Shown one piece after another: positions 34,002-42,565 of a stretch of 51,734 bases of DNA; position 1 is the stretch's first letter, and each line of letters starts with the position of its first letter. The stretch lies in contig CADBYZ010000011.1 of assembly GCA_902799075.1 (NCBI GenBank), positions 1 to 51,734 of the forward strand. Direction: 5' to 3'. Made by a program: the position numbers and the translations under genes. The notes under the pieces are model-generated. The model was not told the DNA's origin. It made no database searches and was given only the letters and a program-made list of their open reading frames with translations. Origin of the DNA: Oscillospiraceae bacterium. Its GTDB lineage: Bacteria; Bacillota; Clostridia; Oscillospirales; Oscillospiraceae.

Positions 34002-34605
34002 TGAGCATTACCTCCATCAAGCTCATTACCCTGTTATAAACCTGAAGCGTCTTGGCGTACTGGGACAGATGGCTCAGATTTTTATGATCATCGGCAACAT
34101 ACGCGTTGACAGCTTTATTAAAAGTCTCGCTGTCCAACTTGGACCGATACTTAAAACAATCACAGATCGTTCTCTCACGGTCGTATACGGATAGTTCTGT
34201 ACCGTCAAAATCATCCGAGGTTTTCCCGAGCATAAAAATATCCTGCATGACATAAAACAGCTTAATTGGCACCACGTCAAATTTCAGCTTTGCCGGTGAA
34301 AGAGAACGCGGGACGGAAAGTGTCCATACCCTGGGCGCAAAATCGCTGTAGCCATAATGGAAAAGTGCCGACTCCACGGACACAATCGCCTCCGGGAGCA
34401 GGGCGGAAAGATACTGCGCCTCAGAAATCTCAGTTTCCCCCGGAAGCTGATAAAACCCGTGGCGGATTCGCTCTATGACACCAAGTCTGTTCAATTCTGT
34501 AAGGTCGGGCTTCGATACCCCGGCAGCGACAAAGTCAGCCGTTTTTGCTATGCCGCCTTTTTCGGCCAATACAGCCCGTGCGAGTTCATCTTTTTTCATA
34601 ATCAT
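33994..34605 (-). CDS. abiEi: AbiEi-type antitoxin / autorepressor
   Basis: A 203-residue protein with the AbiEi layout: an N-terminal winged helix (VLAEKGGIAKTADFVAAGVS to RIRHGFYQLPG) and a C-terminal antitoxin domain with TICDCFKYRSKL. Known AbiEi proteins bind inverted repeats upstream and repress the operon. Here a perfect 12-bp palindrome overlaps the -10 region. Two ATGs (34605 and 34599) are possible, both with weak ribosome sites. Confidence 0.9.
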   Translation of the reverse strand: MIMKKDELARAVLAEKGGIAKTADFVAAGVSKPDLTELNRLGVIERIRHGFYQLPGETEISEAQYLSALLPEAIVSVESALFHYGYSDFAPRVWTLSVPRSLSPAKLKFDVVPIKLFYVMQDIFMLGKTSDDFDGTELSVYDRERTICDCFKYRSKLDSETFNKAVNAYVADDHKNLSHLSQYAKTLQVYNRVMSLMEVMLNG

Positions 34606-34644
34606 AAAAAGCTGTCATATAAAAGCCTATTACATACCCGAAAT

Positions 34645-34673
34645 ATTATATCATATGATAAGCCGCGGGGCAA
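34645..34673 (-). promoter_or_regulatory. abiE promoter with palindromic operator
   Basis: Minus-strand TTGCCC (34673-34668), 17 bp, TATAAT (34650-34645). The palindrome TATCATATGATA (34649-34660) overlaps the -10 and the spacer, which fits autorepression by AbiEi. Confidence 0.7.
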
Positions 34674-34813
34674 CAACTTTTCTGATACACAATCTCAAGC
34701 TGCGCTACAAAAAAGTTTTTTGCATATTTTTCAGAATTCAAGGAACATTTTGACCTTACCAACGACATAATATTAGTGGAGACTCTAATTTAACACAGAC
34801 AGGAGGTGAGATT

Positions 34814-35053
34814 ATGAGTTTTCGATTTATGCGAAAAGACAATACGATCCGCACAATACGCAATGGTGAGTTCATCATGGCGTACATGCATATCCCCAGA
34901 GAATACCTTTCCCGCTGTGGTGCGGAGCTGAACAGCATCCCGCGCTGTTTAAAAGACCTGCTGTATCCGGGCAGATGCTGTGGAGGAAATCGTGAAGCTG
35001 GAACTGCGGCAGATCGGGGAATGCATGAGAGCAGACGAGGAAGGTTTCGCTGA
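34814..35053 (+). CDS. Short hypothetical ORF with strong ribosome site, probably cut at its 3' end
   Basis: A 79-codon ORF preceded by AGGAGGTGAG, beginning MSFRFMRKDNTIRTIRN. No family is recognised. From about 34955 on it runs out of frame over the serine-recombinase remnant, so its last 30 or so residues look artificial. The likely explanation is a deletion that joined the start of one gene to the end of another. Confidence 0.35.
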   Translation: MSFRFMRKDNTIRTIRNGEFIMAYMHIPREYLSRCGAELNSIPRCLKDLLYPGRCCGGNREAGTAADRGMHESRRGRFR

Positions 35054-35519
35054 ACTGCTGGCACTGCAAAAGGCCATCGCCCGAAACGAGACCGTTTTGA
35101 AGCTGTATGAGAAGGTCTATGAGGACAACGCGGCCGGCAAGGTCACGGATGAGTTTTTCATGCAGCTGAGCCACAGGTACGAGGTGGAGCGTATGGAGCT
35201 CAAGAGCAAGATCGCCGGCCTGCGCAGGCAGCTTACAGAGATGGGAGCCCGTGAGCTTGGCAGGGACCGCTTTCTTGCGGCAGTACGGAAGTTCATGAAG
35301 ATGGAAACCTTGACCGCTCCGCTGCTGCGAGAGCTGATCGACCGGATCGACGTGTATGAGACCGAGGGCACGGGCAGAAACCGCACCCAGCGTGTGGTAA
35401 TCCATTACCGGTTCGTGGGATATATCGTCCTCCCGGACAATGTGTTCACGCAAAACTACAGAGCCGACACCCGGCAAGGCGTGAGCGTGGAGTACCTCCG
35501 CAGCCCTGTCACCGCATAA
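34953..35519 (+). pseudogene. C-terminal remnant of a serine site-specific recombinase
   Basis: The frame opens at a stop near 34950 and reads CIRADAVEEIVKLELRQI, then a coiled-coil (residues rich in Glu/Lys/Leu), then RELIDRIDVYETEG and VVIHYRFVGYI. This is the distal part of large serine recombinases of the TnpX/TndX type. The catalytic resolvase domain and recombinase domain are missing. GTG 34980 could start a stray peptide. It sits about 100 bp from the tRNA-Pro end of the accessory region, suggesting a decayed mobility gene. Confidence 0.8.
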
Positions 35520-35526
35520 GCAAAAG

Positions 35527-35549
35527 GAGCAGGCGTCGCGCCCGCTCCG
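35527..35549 (+). terminator. Hairpin after the recombinase remnant
   Basis: GGAGC(A)GGCG pairs with GCGCC(C)GCTCC; no strong T-run. Possibly the old terminator of the recombinase gene. Confidence 0.45.
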
Positions 35550-35575
35550 TACAATAAACGAATATACCGATGGAT

Positions 35576-35620
35576 AATAAAAATCGAGTGTCCATAACCC
35601 AAATCCGTTATGAACACTCG
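35576..35620 (-). terminator. tRNA-Pro terminator
   Basis: On the minus strand CGAGTGTTCATAAC pairs with GTTATGGACACTCG (loop GGATTTGG), followed by ATTTTTATT. The left arm plus GGA is the 17-base motif also found in both 68-bp repeats. Confidence 0.8.
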
Positions 35621-35623
35621 AAA

Positions 35624-35699
35624 TGGTCCGAGTGACAGGATTCGAACCTGCGGCATCGTGGTCCCAAACCACGCGCGCTACCAGCTGCGCTACACCCGG
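35624..35699 (-). tRNA. tRNA-Pro (anticodon UGG)
   Basis: A 76-nt cloverleaf. Acceptor CCGGGTG pairs with CACTCGG (one G-U). D arm GCGC...GCGC. Anticodon stem CGTGG/CCACG with loop TTTGGGA, giving anticodon TGG. T arm CAGG-TTCGAAT-CCTG. 3' ACCA is encoded. Its 3' end borders the accessory region and is the probable integration target. Confidence 0.95.
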
Positions 35700-35802
35700 T
35701 CGTCGTCAGAAGAAGCCTGCTCCATTCCGCTTCCCCGGTTTGCGTAAGCGCCGGGGCGTCAAGTCGACTGCTATGGAAGCCTGCTTCAAATTGAGCTTAA
35801 CT

Positions 35803-35831
35803 ATTATACAACACATAGCCCCCGGGCGCAA
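35803..35831 (-). promoter_or_regulatory. tRNA-Pro promoter
   Basis: Minus-strand TTGCGC (35831-35826), 17 bp, TATAAT (35808-35803), about 100 bp before the tRNA 5' end. Confidence 0.6.
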
Positions 35832-35954
35832 GGAAAATCTGGGGCGTTTTGAGAAAACAAGCCTGTCCGATCCGGCGCGTAGGGGAATGTTGTACAAATC
35901 ATATGGGGATCAGCTATGCAAATTCTACAGAAAATATGAAAGATTTTTTAACAC

Positions 35955-35983
35955 TTGCAATTTTGATAAGCAGCTCCTATAAT
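35955..35983 (+). promoter_or_regulatory. Promoter of the pyrR-uraA operon
   Basis: TTGCAA (35955-35960), 17 bp, TATAAT (35978-35983). Transcription would begin near 35990, giving a leader of about 120 nt with an attenuator. Confidence 0.8.
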
Positions 35984-36005
35984 CTCCACAGTCAAAGATT
36001 TTTAA

Positions 36006-36647
<642 letters not shown>

Positions 36648-36719
36648 GCGCTTGTAATGCGGTAAAAACCGCTTGCAAATAGATCTTCAATGAAAATCTT
36701 ACAGAGAGAGGGTTATTGA

Positions 36720-38012
36720 GTGAACAACAAGAAAACCATCGACGGACCCGTGTATGACGCGCGGGAACTGGGAACGCCCAGAATGCTGGTGCTCGGCCTG
36801 CAGCATATGTTCGCCATGTTCGGCGCGACTGTGCTCGTCCCGGCCCTGACCGGTCTGGATGTCGCCACGACCCTGCTGTTCGCGGGTCTCGGCACGCTGC
36901 TGTTCCATCTGATTACAAAGAAGAAGGTCCCGGCCTTCCTGGGCTCTTCCTTTGCCTTCATCCCCGGCTATGCCGCCATTGCCCCTCACGGCGAGGCTGA
37001 CCTGCTGGTCTACGCCTGCTGCGGCGTTGCGTGCGTCGGCATCATGTACGCCATCCTGTCCGCGCTCTTCAAGACCTACGGCATCAAGAAGGTCATGCGC
37101 TTCTTCCCGCCCATCGTCACCGGCCCCATCATCATCGCCATCGGCCTGAACCTCAGCGTCGCCATCGTCGTGGTCATCGGCGCCAACATGTACGGCAAGG
37201 GCATGATCAAGATCATCCCCATCCTGCTGGGTGTCGTGGTGTCCTATATCTTCGCGGTCATCGTTGATCCCGTCTCCCGCGCCAATGTGGCCGCCGCCGT
37301 AGCAGGCGCCAAGTGGTTCGGCCTGCCCATCTACTGGAACCGCACCGTGTTCGGCCTCTTTGCCTCCGGTAAGGTCGACGGCGCGCTCCTGACCTCCGCG
37401 CTGCTGACCATCGTCCCCCTGAGCCTTGCCACCATGGTCGAGCACATCGGCGACATCTGCGCCATCTCCTCCACCTGCGAGCGTAACTACCTCGTCGATC
37501 CCGGCCTGCACCGCACCCTCCTGGGCGACGGTCTCGCCACCTCCCTGGCGGCCCTCTTCGGCGCGCCTGCCAACACCACCTATGGCGAGAACACCGGCGT
37601 GCTGGCCCTGAGCAAGGTCTATGACCCCCGTGTCATCCGCCTGGCCGCCGTGTTCGCAATCATCTTCTCCTTCTGCCCGAAGTTTGCAGCCCTCGTCTCC
37701 GCCATGCCCGGCGCCACCATCGGAGGCGTCAGCCTTATCCTCTACGGTATGATCTCCGCTGTCGGCGTGCGCAACGTGGTCGAGAACAAGGTCGACTTCA
37801 CCAACACCCGCAACGTTATCATCGCGGCCCTGATCCTGGTACTGGCCATCGGCATCAACTACGCCGGCTCCATCCAGATCGGCATCGTGTCCCTGTCCGG
37901 CCTCGCCGTCGCCTCCATCGTCGGCATCCTGCTCAACGCCATCCTGCCCGGCAAGGATTACGAGTTCGGCGTTGACGCCCAGGGCGACACCGCCGTCAAC
38001 TTCAAGGTCTGA
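36720..38012 (+). CDS. uraA: Uracil permease (NCS2 family)
   Basis: A 430-residue protein with about 14 membrane segments. LVLGLQHMFAMFGATVLVP at the N-terminus is the UraA/PyrP hallmark (His in QHM), and the transport motif VEHIGDICAIS carries the conserved Glu. NTTYGENTGVLALSKVYDPRVI is typical. It starts with GTG at 36720, with GAGAGAGGG upstream. It lies 72 bp after pyrR and should be under the same attenuator, matching uracil uptake to pyrimidine supply. Confidence 0.95.
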   Translation: MNNKKTIDGPVYDARELGTPRMLVLGLQHMFAMFGATVLVPALTGLDVATTLLFAGLGTLLFHLITKKKVPAFLGSSFAFIPGYAAIAPHGEADLLVYACCGVACVGIMYAILSALFKTYGIKKVMRFFPPIVTGPIIIAIGLNLSVAIVVVIGANMYGKGMIKIIPILLGVVVSYIFAVIVDPVSRANVAAAVAGAKWFGLPIYWNRTVFGLFASGKVDGALLTSALLTIVPLSLATMVEHIGDICAISSTCERNYLVDPGLHRTLLGDGLATSLAALFGAPANTTYGENTGVLALSKVYDPRVIRLAAVFAIIFSFCPKFAALVSAMPGATIGGVSLILYGMISAVGVRNVVENKVDFTNTRNVIIAALILVLAIGINYAGSIQIGIVSLSGLAVASIVGILLNAILPGKDYEFGVDAQGDTAVNFKV

Positions 38013-38109
38013 GCAAAGCACAGCGATATGCGAATGCACCCTTCGTGCGTTCAAAGCGGCGCATAGCACAGGACCGAAGCCCGGCGGCAAAGCCTCAATA
38101 AATGCACTT

Positions 38110-39936
38110 GGCGTTGTCTCAAAATAGCAAAGATTGCTATTGAGAGGCAGCGCCTCTTTCAATTGGCGTAGATTGTGGAGAACGAGGCTTTACGAAGCAC
38201 AATTACCGCCGAAAATGTGAAAAACCATCCAGAGAGTACCACAAAATAGCGGCGCTCCCGGATGGCTTTTCCATATTCAGTTGCCTGGTATACTACAACC
38301 CCGCCGGAAAACTCGTGGGAACCACGAGGCCCGTTCCCAAGCGGCCTTTTTGGATTTTATGATGAAGTTTGAGGACGTTGTATGCCAAGCTGAGCAAAGT
38401 CCATTCCACTTCAACCTTGACCGCGCTGCGCAGAAGAAATCTACGAAACCCCATGTCTTCCTTGGTCATGGCAAAAACACCCTCGGCCTGGATGCTGCGA
38501 TTTGCTCGGATCAGCTTTCCTTCGTAAGTGCTGATGCGTTCTTCCATCGTTTCTCTCTGTCTGGCAAAGCGCTTGGAGACATAGATAACCTTGTTTCTTT
38601 CTTCCAACGGCTTCTTACTTCCACAGGCGCGGATACATTTTCCCTTCATTGGACAGCCCGCACAGTCTTTGCAACTGTATATTGAGGTTTCCATCTTAAA
38701 ACCATTTTGAGAAGTGGTTTTCTTAATGCCGTCAAACGTGATCGCCTTTCCGTTTGCACAGGTATATGTGTCTGTCTCAGCATTGTATGCCATGTTTTCA
38801 CGGCGACTGATGTCTGTACGGTACTTTTTTGTCTTCCTTTGTTCGTGGTTGGAAGGCTTTACAAACAGAGCGATATCCTTTAATTCTTCAAAGTAGCAGT
38901 AGTTTTCTTCGCTCTCATAGCCGGAGTCCGCGCAAATCTGCTTGATCTTGTTGTACTGCCTTAAATACTTTGTAAATGGGATCAATGTATGTACGTCATT
39001 TCGGTCAGCGCTGATGTAATTGCCGATGATGAACTCTTCCGAGGTCGCCACGTTCACATTGTAGCCGGGCTTGAGCTGACCGTTGCGCATGTGATCTTCC
39101 TTCATGTGCATGAAGGTTGCATCATGGTCTGTTTTGCTATAGCTGTTCCGATCTCCGCAGATGTGCAGATCCTGTGTGTACTTCTTCCACTTCTCCAACC
39201 ATGCGTTCACGGTTTCTATGGCTTTTTGCAGCGGACTTTTTCTGTGGCCTTTTCCTGTTACCCATTCAAGCTTTTCAGCTTTTGCTTTCGTATACAAATT
39301 CTTGCGAAGCTTCTTCAGATGGTGTATCTGAGGCGTTTCCGGAACATGCCATTTTAATGCAAGGCTTTGTTTCAGAACGGGAAGTTCCTTCTTGATCTGT
39401 TCCTTCAGTTTTGCCGTCTTCTTTTCTGTGCTCTTTCTCCACACAAAGCTGTATCTGTTGGCATTGGCTTCAATCTTCGTCCCGTCAATGAACACTGTTG
39501 CCAGACTTACAAAACCCCATTCCACCAACATTTCTACAAACTGCTCCAGTAGTTCTTTCTCACATTCCAGCAGATGCTGTGAACGGAACCTCGCAATTGT
39601 ATTGTGATCCGGTGCTGGATTCTCTTCCAGCAGATACATAAAACATATGTTTTCCCGACATGCTCGCTCTATCTCACGCGAACTGTAGATTAGCCGCATG
39701 TAGGCGTAGATCATGAGTTTCAGCAGAATCCTCGGCGGATATTCGTTTCTCCCATCCTGAGAGTAGGAGCGCTCGATCTTTTCAATGTCCATCCTTTCCA
39801 CTACGGCGCTTACCAAAATCTACCTGCTTTTTGTTATGATTCACAACCTAATATTAAGCCGACAGCCGCCCCTTTTTCAAGGGACGGCTGCCGTTATTTT
39901 ACTCTTTTTTTCAGGGCTGCCTTTTGAGACAGCCCC
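38110..39936. mobile_element. IS1182-family insertion sequence
   Basis: Ends read GGCGTTGTCTCAAAATAGCA at the left and, reversed, GGGGCTGTCTCAAAAGGCAG at the right, about 16 of 20 matching. A single transposase gene fills the element. Internal hairpins lie near both ends (38118-38144; 39856-39889) and a terminator-like hairpin near 38225-38275. I could not identify a target-site duplication. It is inserted between uraA and a CoA-transferase gene. The gap from the end of uraA to the left end holds only a small hairpin (38032-38052). Confidence 0.8.
38293..39816 (-). CDS. IS1182-family transposase, N-terminus apparently shortened
   Basis: A 507-residue DDE transposase. The region FIDGTKIEANANRYSFVWRK holds the first catalytic Asp, ICADSGYESEENY the second, and IQAEGVFAMTKEDMGFRRF the Glu. 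A cysteine-rich segment (YSCKDCAGCPMKGKC) lies between, usual for the family. The longest frame has only a TTG start (39816) beginning VSAVVERMDIE, whereas relatives have about 30 more residues before this. NHNKKQVDF lies just upstream in another frame behind a GTG, so a small deletion or frameshift may have removed the natural N-terminus. It may be inactive. Confidence 0.85.
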   Translation of the reverse strand: MVSAVVERMDIEKIERSYSQDGRNEYPPRILLKLMIYAYMRLIYSSREIERACRENICFMYLLEENPAPDHNTIARFRSQHLLECEKELLEQFVEMLVEWGFVSLATVFIDGTKIEANANRYSFVWRKSTEKKTAKLKEQIKKELPVLKQSLALKWHVPETPQIHHLKKLRKNLYTKAKAEKLEWVTGKGHRKSPLQKAIETVNAWLEKWKKYTQDLHICGDRNSYSKTDHDATFMHMKEDHMRNGQLKPGYNVNVATSEEFIIGNYISADRNDVHTLIPFTKYLRQYNKIKQICADSGYESEENYCYFEELKDIALFVKPSNHEQRKTKKYRTDISRRENMAYNAETDTYTCANGKAITFDGIKKTTSQNGFKMETSIYSCKDCAGCPMKGKCIRACGSKKPLEERNKVIYVSKRFARQRETMEERISTYEGKLIRANRSIQAEGVFAMTKEDMGFRRFLLRSAVKVEVEWTLLSLAYNVLKLHHKIQKGRLGTGLVVPTSFPAGL

Positions 39937-39983
39937 TTTCATATTCTTTCAAGCTGTTCCGAACGGGCTTGCCGAAATGTGGA

Positions 39984-41294
39984 TTATACGATATACCCCG
40001 CCTTTTTCGCCTGAAATGTGAGCTCATCCCGGTAATCCGGGTGGGCAATTTCGATCAGACGCTTTGCCCGCACGTCCACCGGCTCGTCCTGGAGGTCGGC
40101 CGCGCCGTACTCGGTGACGATGTAGTGCACATCCGCGCGGGGGGTGGTAACGATGCTGCCCGTGGGGAGGGTGAGGGAGATATTGGAGTGCCGCGCCCCC
40201 GCCTTGTCCGTGTGCACCGAGGGGAGGGTCAGAAAGCTCTTGCCGCCCTTGCTCCACCTGGCGCCGCGCACATAGTCAAGCTGCCCGCCCGTGCCGGAAA
40301 ACTGGCGAAAGCCGATGGACTCGGCGCAGACCTGACCCGTCAGATCGACGCACAGCGCGCCGTTTACAGAGATCATGCCGTCGTTTTTGGCAATGTTCCT
40401 GGGATCGTTGAGCCAGGCGGTGGGGTGGGCCTCAAGGGCGGGATTGCGGTCCATGAAGCGGTAGAGCTCCGCGGTTCCCAGAGCGTTGGTGAATACCGTC
40501 CTGCCCGGGCAGAAGCTCTTGCGGCTGTTGTTGATGACGCCCGCCTTCATGAGCGCCATGATGGGCTCGGTCAGCATCTCCGAGTGACAGCCGAGGTCGC
40601 GCTTTTCCCGCAGCGCCTCACCCATCGCGGCGGAAACCCCGCCGATGCCGAACTGCACGCAGGCCCCGTCGGGGATGCGTTCCACGATATGCCCGGCGAT
40701 ACGGCGCTGGGCGTCGTTGGGCGGGGACATTACCATCTCGGGCAGCGCCTCGTCCATGGCCACCAGGGCCGTCACGCGCTCTGCCGGGATCTGGCAGTTG
40801 GCCCCGTATACAAAGGGCATGTTCCGATTGACCTGTACGATCACTGCCTCGCTGTAATCCAGCAGCTCCGGGTCGAAGGGCGCCACGCCCAGGCTGATCA
40901 TGCCGTATTCATCCGGCTCGCTGCCCGCCGCGAGAAGGACCCGCGCCCGGTGCTTGCCCATGCGGTCGTGGTTGATGTTGGCAAGATGCATCGCCTGATA
41001 CGAAAGGTCGGAGCCTTCTGCGGCGGCCCTGCGCTCCCAGGGGCCGAGAAAGCAGCTTTTCACCGTGATATGGCGGTTGTACTTCGCCTCGGCGATCTTC
41101 GTCTGCTTGTAAAAGCCCGCCAGATACAGCGTCACGTTTTCCAGGTGCTCGAGGGAATAATCCGCCAGCACGTCCAGAAGGGCGTAGGGGATGCTGCCGC
41201 CGAAGTTCGACGCCAGCACATCGCCCGAACGGATCAGCGCGCAGGCCGCTTCCGGGCTCATGAGCCTGTCCTGATAGCGTTTCTGCCAGTCCAT
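39984..41294 (-). CDS. Acetyl-CoA hydrolase/transferase-family CoA-transferase (4-hydroxybutyrate/butyrate type)
   Basis: A 436-residue family I-like CoA-transferase related to 4-hydroxybutyrate CoA-transferase and butyryl-CoA:acetate CoA-transferase. The catalytic Glu is in CHSEMLTE. CVQFGIGGVSAAMGEAL and FSGTGGQLDYVRGAR form the oxyanion and CoA-binding loops, and VTEYGAADL is the C-terminal family motif. It swaps CoA between short-chain acyl-CoA and acetate or a similar acid, a common last step of butyrate formation. The start ATG lies 1 bp after the stop of the kinase-like gene, so both form one operon. The exact acyl specificity is not decided. Confidence 0.87.
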   Translation of the reverse strand: MDWQKRYQDRLMSPEAACALIRSGDVLASNFGGSIPYALLDVLADYSLEHLENVTLYLAGFYKQTKIAEAKYNRHITVKSCFLGPWERRAAAEGSDLSYQAMHLANINHDRMGKHRARVLLAAGSEPDEYGMISLGVAPFDPELLDYSEAVIVQVNRNMPFVYGANCQIPAERVTALVAMDEALPEMVMSPPNDAQRRIAGHIVERIPDGACVQFGIGGVSAAMGEALREKRDLGCHSEMLTEPIMALMKAGVINNSRKSFCPGRTVFTNALGTAELYRFMDRNPALEAHPTAWLNDPRNIAKNDGMISVNGALCVDLTGQVCAESIGFRQFSGTGGQLDYVRGARWSKGGKSFLTLPSVHTDKAGARHSNISLTLPTGSIVTTPRADVHYIVTEYGAADLQDEPVDVRAKRLIEIAHPDYRDELTFQAKKAGYIV

Positions 41295-41295
41295 A

Positions 41296-41841
41296 TCAAG
41301 CCTGATCCAGAAGGGCGTTCAGTTCCCTGACAGCCTCGGCCGCGTCGTCGGTGAAGATGCTGCGGTCACAGAAGGAAGCCGTCTGCTTTTCCTTCGCGGC
41401 CATGTCCATGCGGGCCGAGACCTCAAAGGGGCTGCGGGCGGTCTTCTCGTAGCGCTCACGCAGGATCGCGTCCGTGGACGGAGCCATGTACACGCATATC
41501 GCCTCCGGCATGTTGGCCTTGAGCTGCTTTGCGCGCACGGCCTCCAGATTCAGCACCACATTCCTGCCCGTATTAAGCTCAGCCTGCACAAGCCGTCTCG
41601 ACGTGCCGTAGTCGTTGCCCGCAAACTCGGTGCACTCCAAAAGCTCTCCGGACTCCTTCATGGCGTTCCAGCCCTCCAGGTCGTAAAACCAGAAGCCGAC
41701 GCCGTTTTGCTCCCCGGCCTTCATCTTGCGCGCCGTCACGGGGACGACATTGCCGATATCGTCACGGCTGTCCAGCACCGTGCCCACGATCTCCCGCAGA
41801 CCGGCGCCGCTGGGGCCGCAGATCACAAACAGCTTGCCCAT
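41296..41841 (-). CDS. Guanylate kinase-like protein with a degenerate P-loop
   Basis: A 181-residue protein that follows guanylate kinase through its length: VTARKMKAGEQNGVGFWFYD (GMP-binding region), GELLECTEFAGNDYGTS, then NVVLNLEAVRAKQLK. The Walker A motif, normally GPSGxGK(S/T), reads GPSGAGLRE, so the lysine and the following Ser/Thr are lost (Leu15, Arg16). ATP phosphate binding should be badly weakened. ATG 41841 has GGAGG at 8 nt; in-frame ATGs further upstream lack this. It is co-transcribed with the CoA-transferase. It may bind GMP or GDP without catalysis; the housekeeping gmk must be elsewhere. Confidence 0.82.
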   Translation of the reverse strand: MGKLFVICGPSGAGLREIVGTVLDSRDDIGNVVPVTARKMKAGEQNGVGFWFYDLEGWNAMKESGELLECTEFAGNDYGTSRRLVQAELNTGRNVVLNLEAVRAKQLKANMPEAICVYMAPSTDAILRERYEKTARSPFEVSARMDMAAKEKQTASFCDRSIFTDDAAEAVRELNALLDQA

Positions 41842-41877
41842 ACGCAAACCCTCCATATTTTTACGCATTGTTTTTAT

Positions 41878-41947
41878 ATTATAATAGAAAAACCCCCGCT
41901 TGGCAAGTATGAGGATGCTTGCATATTCAGCGGGGTCTTGGTATAAT
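41878..41947. promoter_or_regulatory. Divergent promoters sharing a palindromic operator
   Basis: Rightward: TTGCAT (41919-41924), 17 bp, TATAAT (41942-41947). Leftward: TTGCCA (41906-41901), 17 bp, TATAAT (41883-41878). Both -35 boxes lie within an inverted repeat of CCCCGCT (41894-41900) with AGCGGGG (41929-41935) and GCAAG (41903-41907) with CTTGC (41918-41922). This is a likely binding site of the adjacent TetR protein. Confidence 0.72.
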
Positions 41948-41996
41948 AATACGGTATAAAAATTCGCTTCTGACAGGAAAACAAAGGTGAAGTCCG

Positions 41997-42545
41997 GTGA
42001 AAAAACGTACATCCAAGGAGATCTTCGGCGACGCGCTGCTGCTGCTTGCCCGCAGGGAGGAGCTGGAGCGCATCACGGTCAAACAGATCGTGGAGCAGAG
42101 CGGCCTGTCTCTGCAAACATTTTACAATCATTTCCGCGACAAGGAGGAGCTTGTGGCCTGGCTGCACCGGGAGGGCAGCGAGCGCGCCCTGAACCGGCTG
42201 GTGGAACGGCAGTGCAGCTTCCATGAGATCGTCCTGGCCTGCATTCGCTTCTTTACGGACAACAGCAACTATCTTCGTACCGGCTTTGGCGGCGGGGTGG
42301 AAAACCCCTATTCGCGCCTGAGTCTGGAGGGCTCCTGCAACTTCCTGAGCTCCTATATCTGTCGGCGCAACGGCCTGGAGAAGCTGCCGGAAAAGCTGGA
42401 AATCTTTGTGCAGATGTTCGTCTTTTCCTGCATGTGCGCCTTTTCCGAATACTCTGCCCACAAATGGGATATGACGATGGAGGAGCTTGCCGCCTGCCTC
42501 GAGCTGGGCATGCCCGAGCCGCTCAAGCCTTATCTTCTAAACTGA
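41997..42545 (+). CDS. TetR-family transcriptional regulator
   Basis: A 182-residue regulator. The N-terminal helix-turn-helix is ITVKQIVEQSGLSLQTFYNHFRDKEELVAWL; the C-terminal half is a helical ligand or dimer domain with several Cys and aromatic residues. GTG 41997 has AAAGGTGA upstream. It diverges from the kinase-like/CoA-transferase operon and is followed 20 bp later by a radical-SAM-like gene. Its likely operator covers both promoters. The ligand is unknown. Confidence 0.9.
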   Translation: MKKRTSKEIFGDALLLLARREELERITVKQIVEQSGLSLQTFYNHFRDKEELVAWLHREGSERALNRLVERQCSFHEIVLACIRFFTDNSNYLRTGFGGGVENPYSRLSLEGSCNFLSSYICRRNGLEKLPEKLEIFVQMFVFSCMCAFSEYSAHKWDMTMEELAACLELGMPEPLKPYLLN

Positions 42546-42565
42546 AAAGAAAGAGAGAAAACAAC

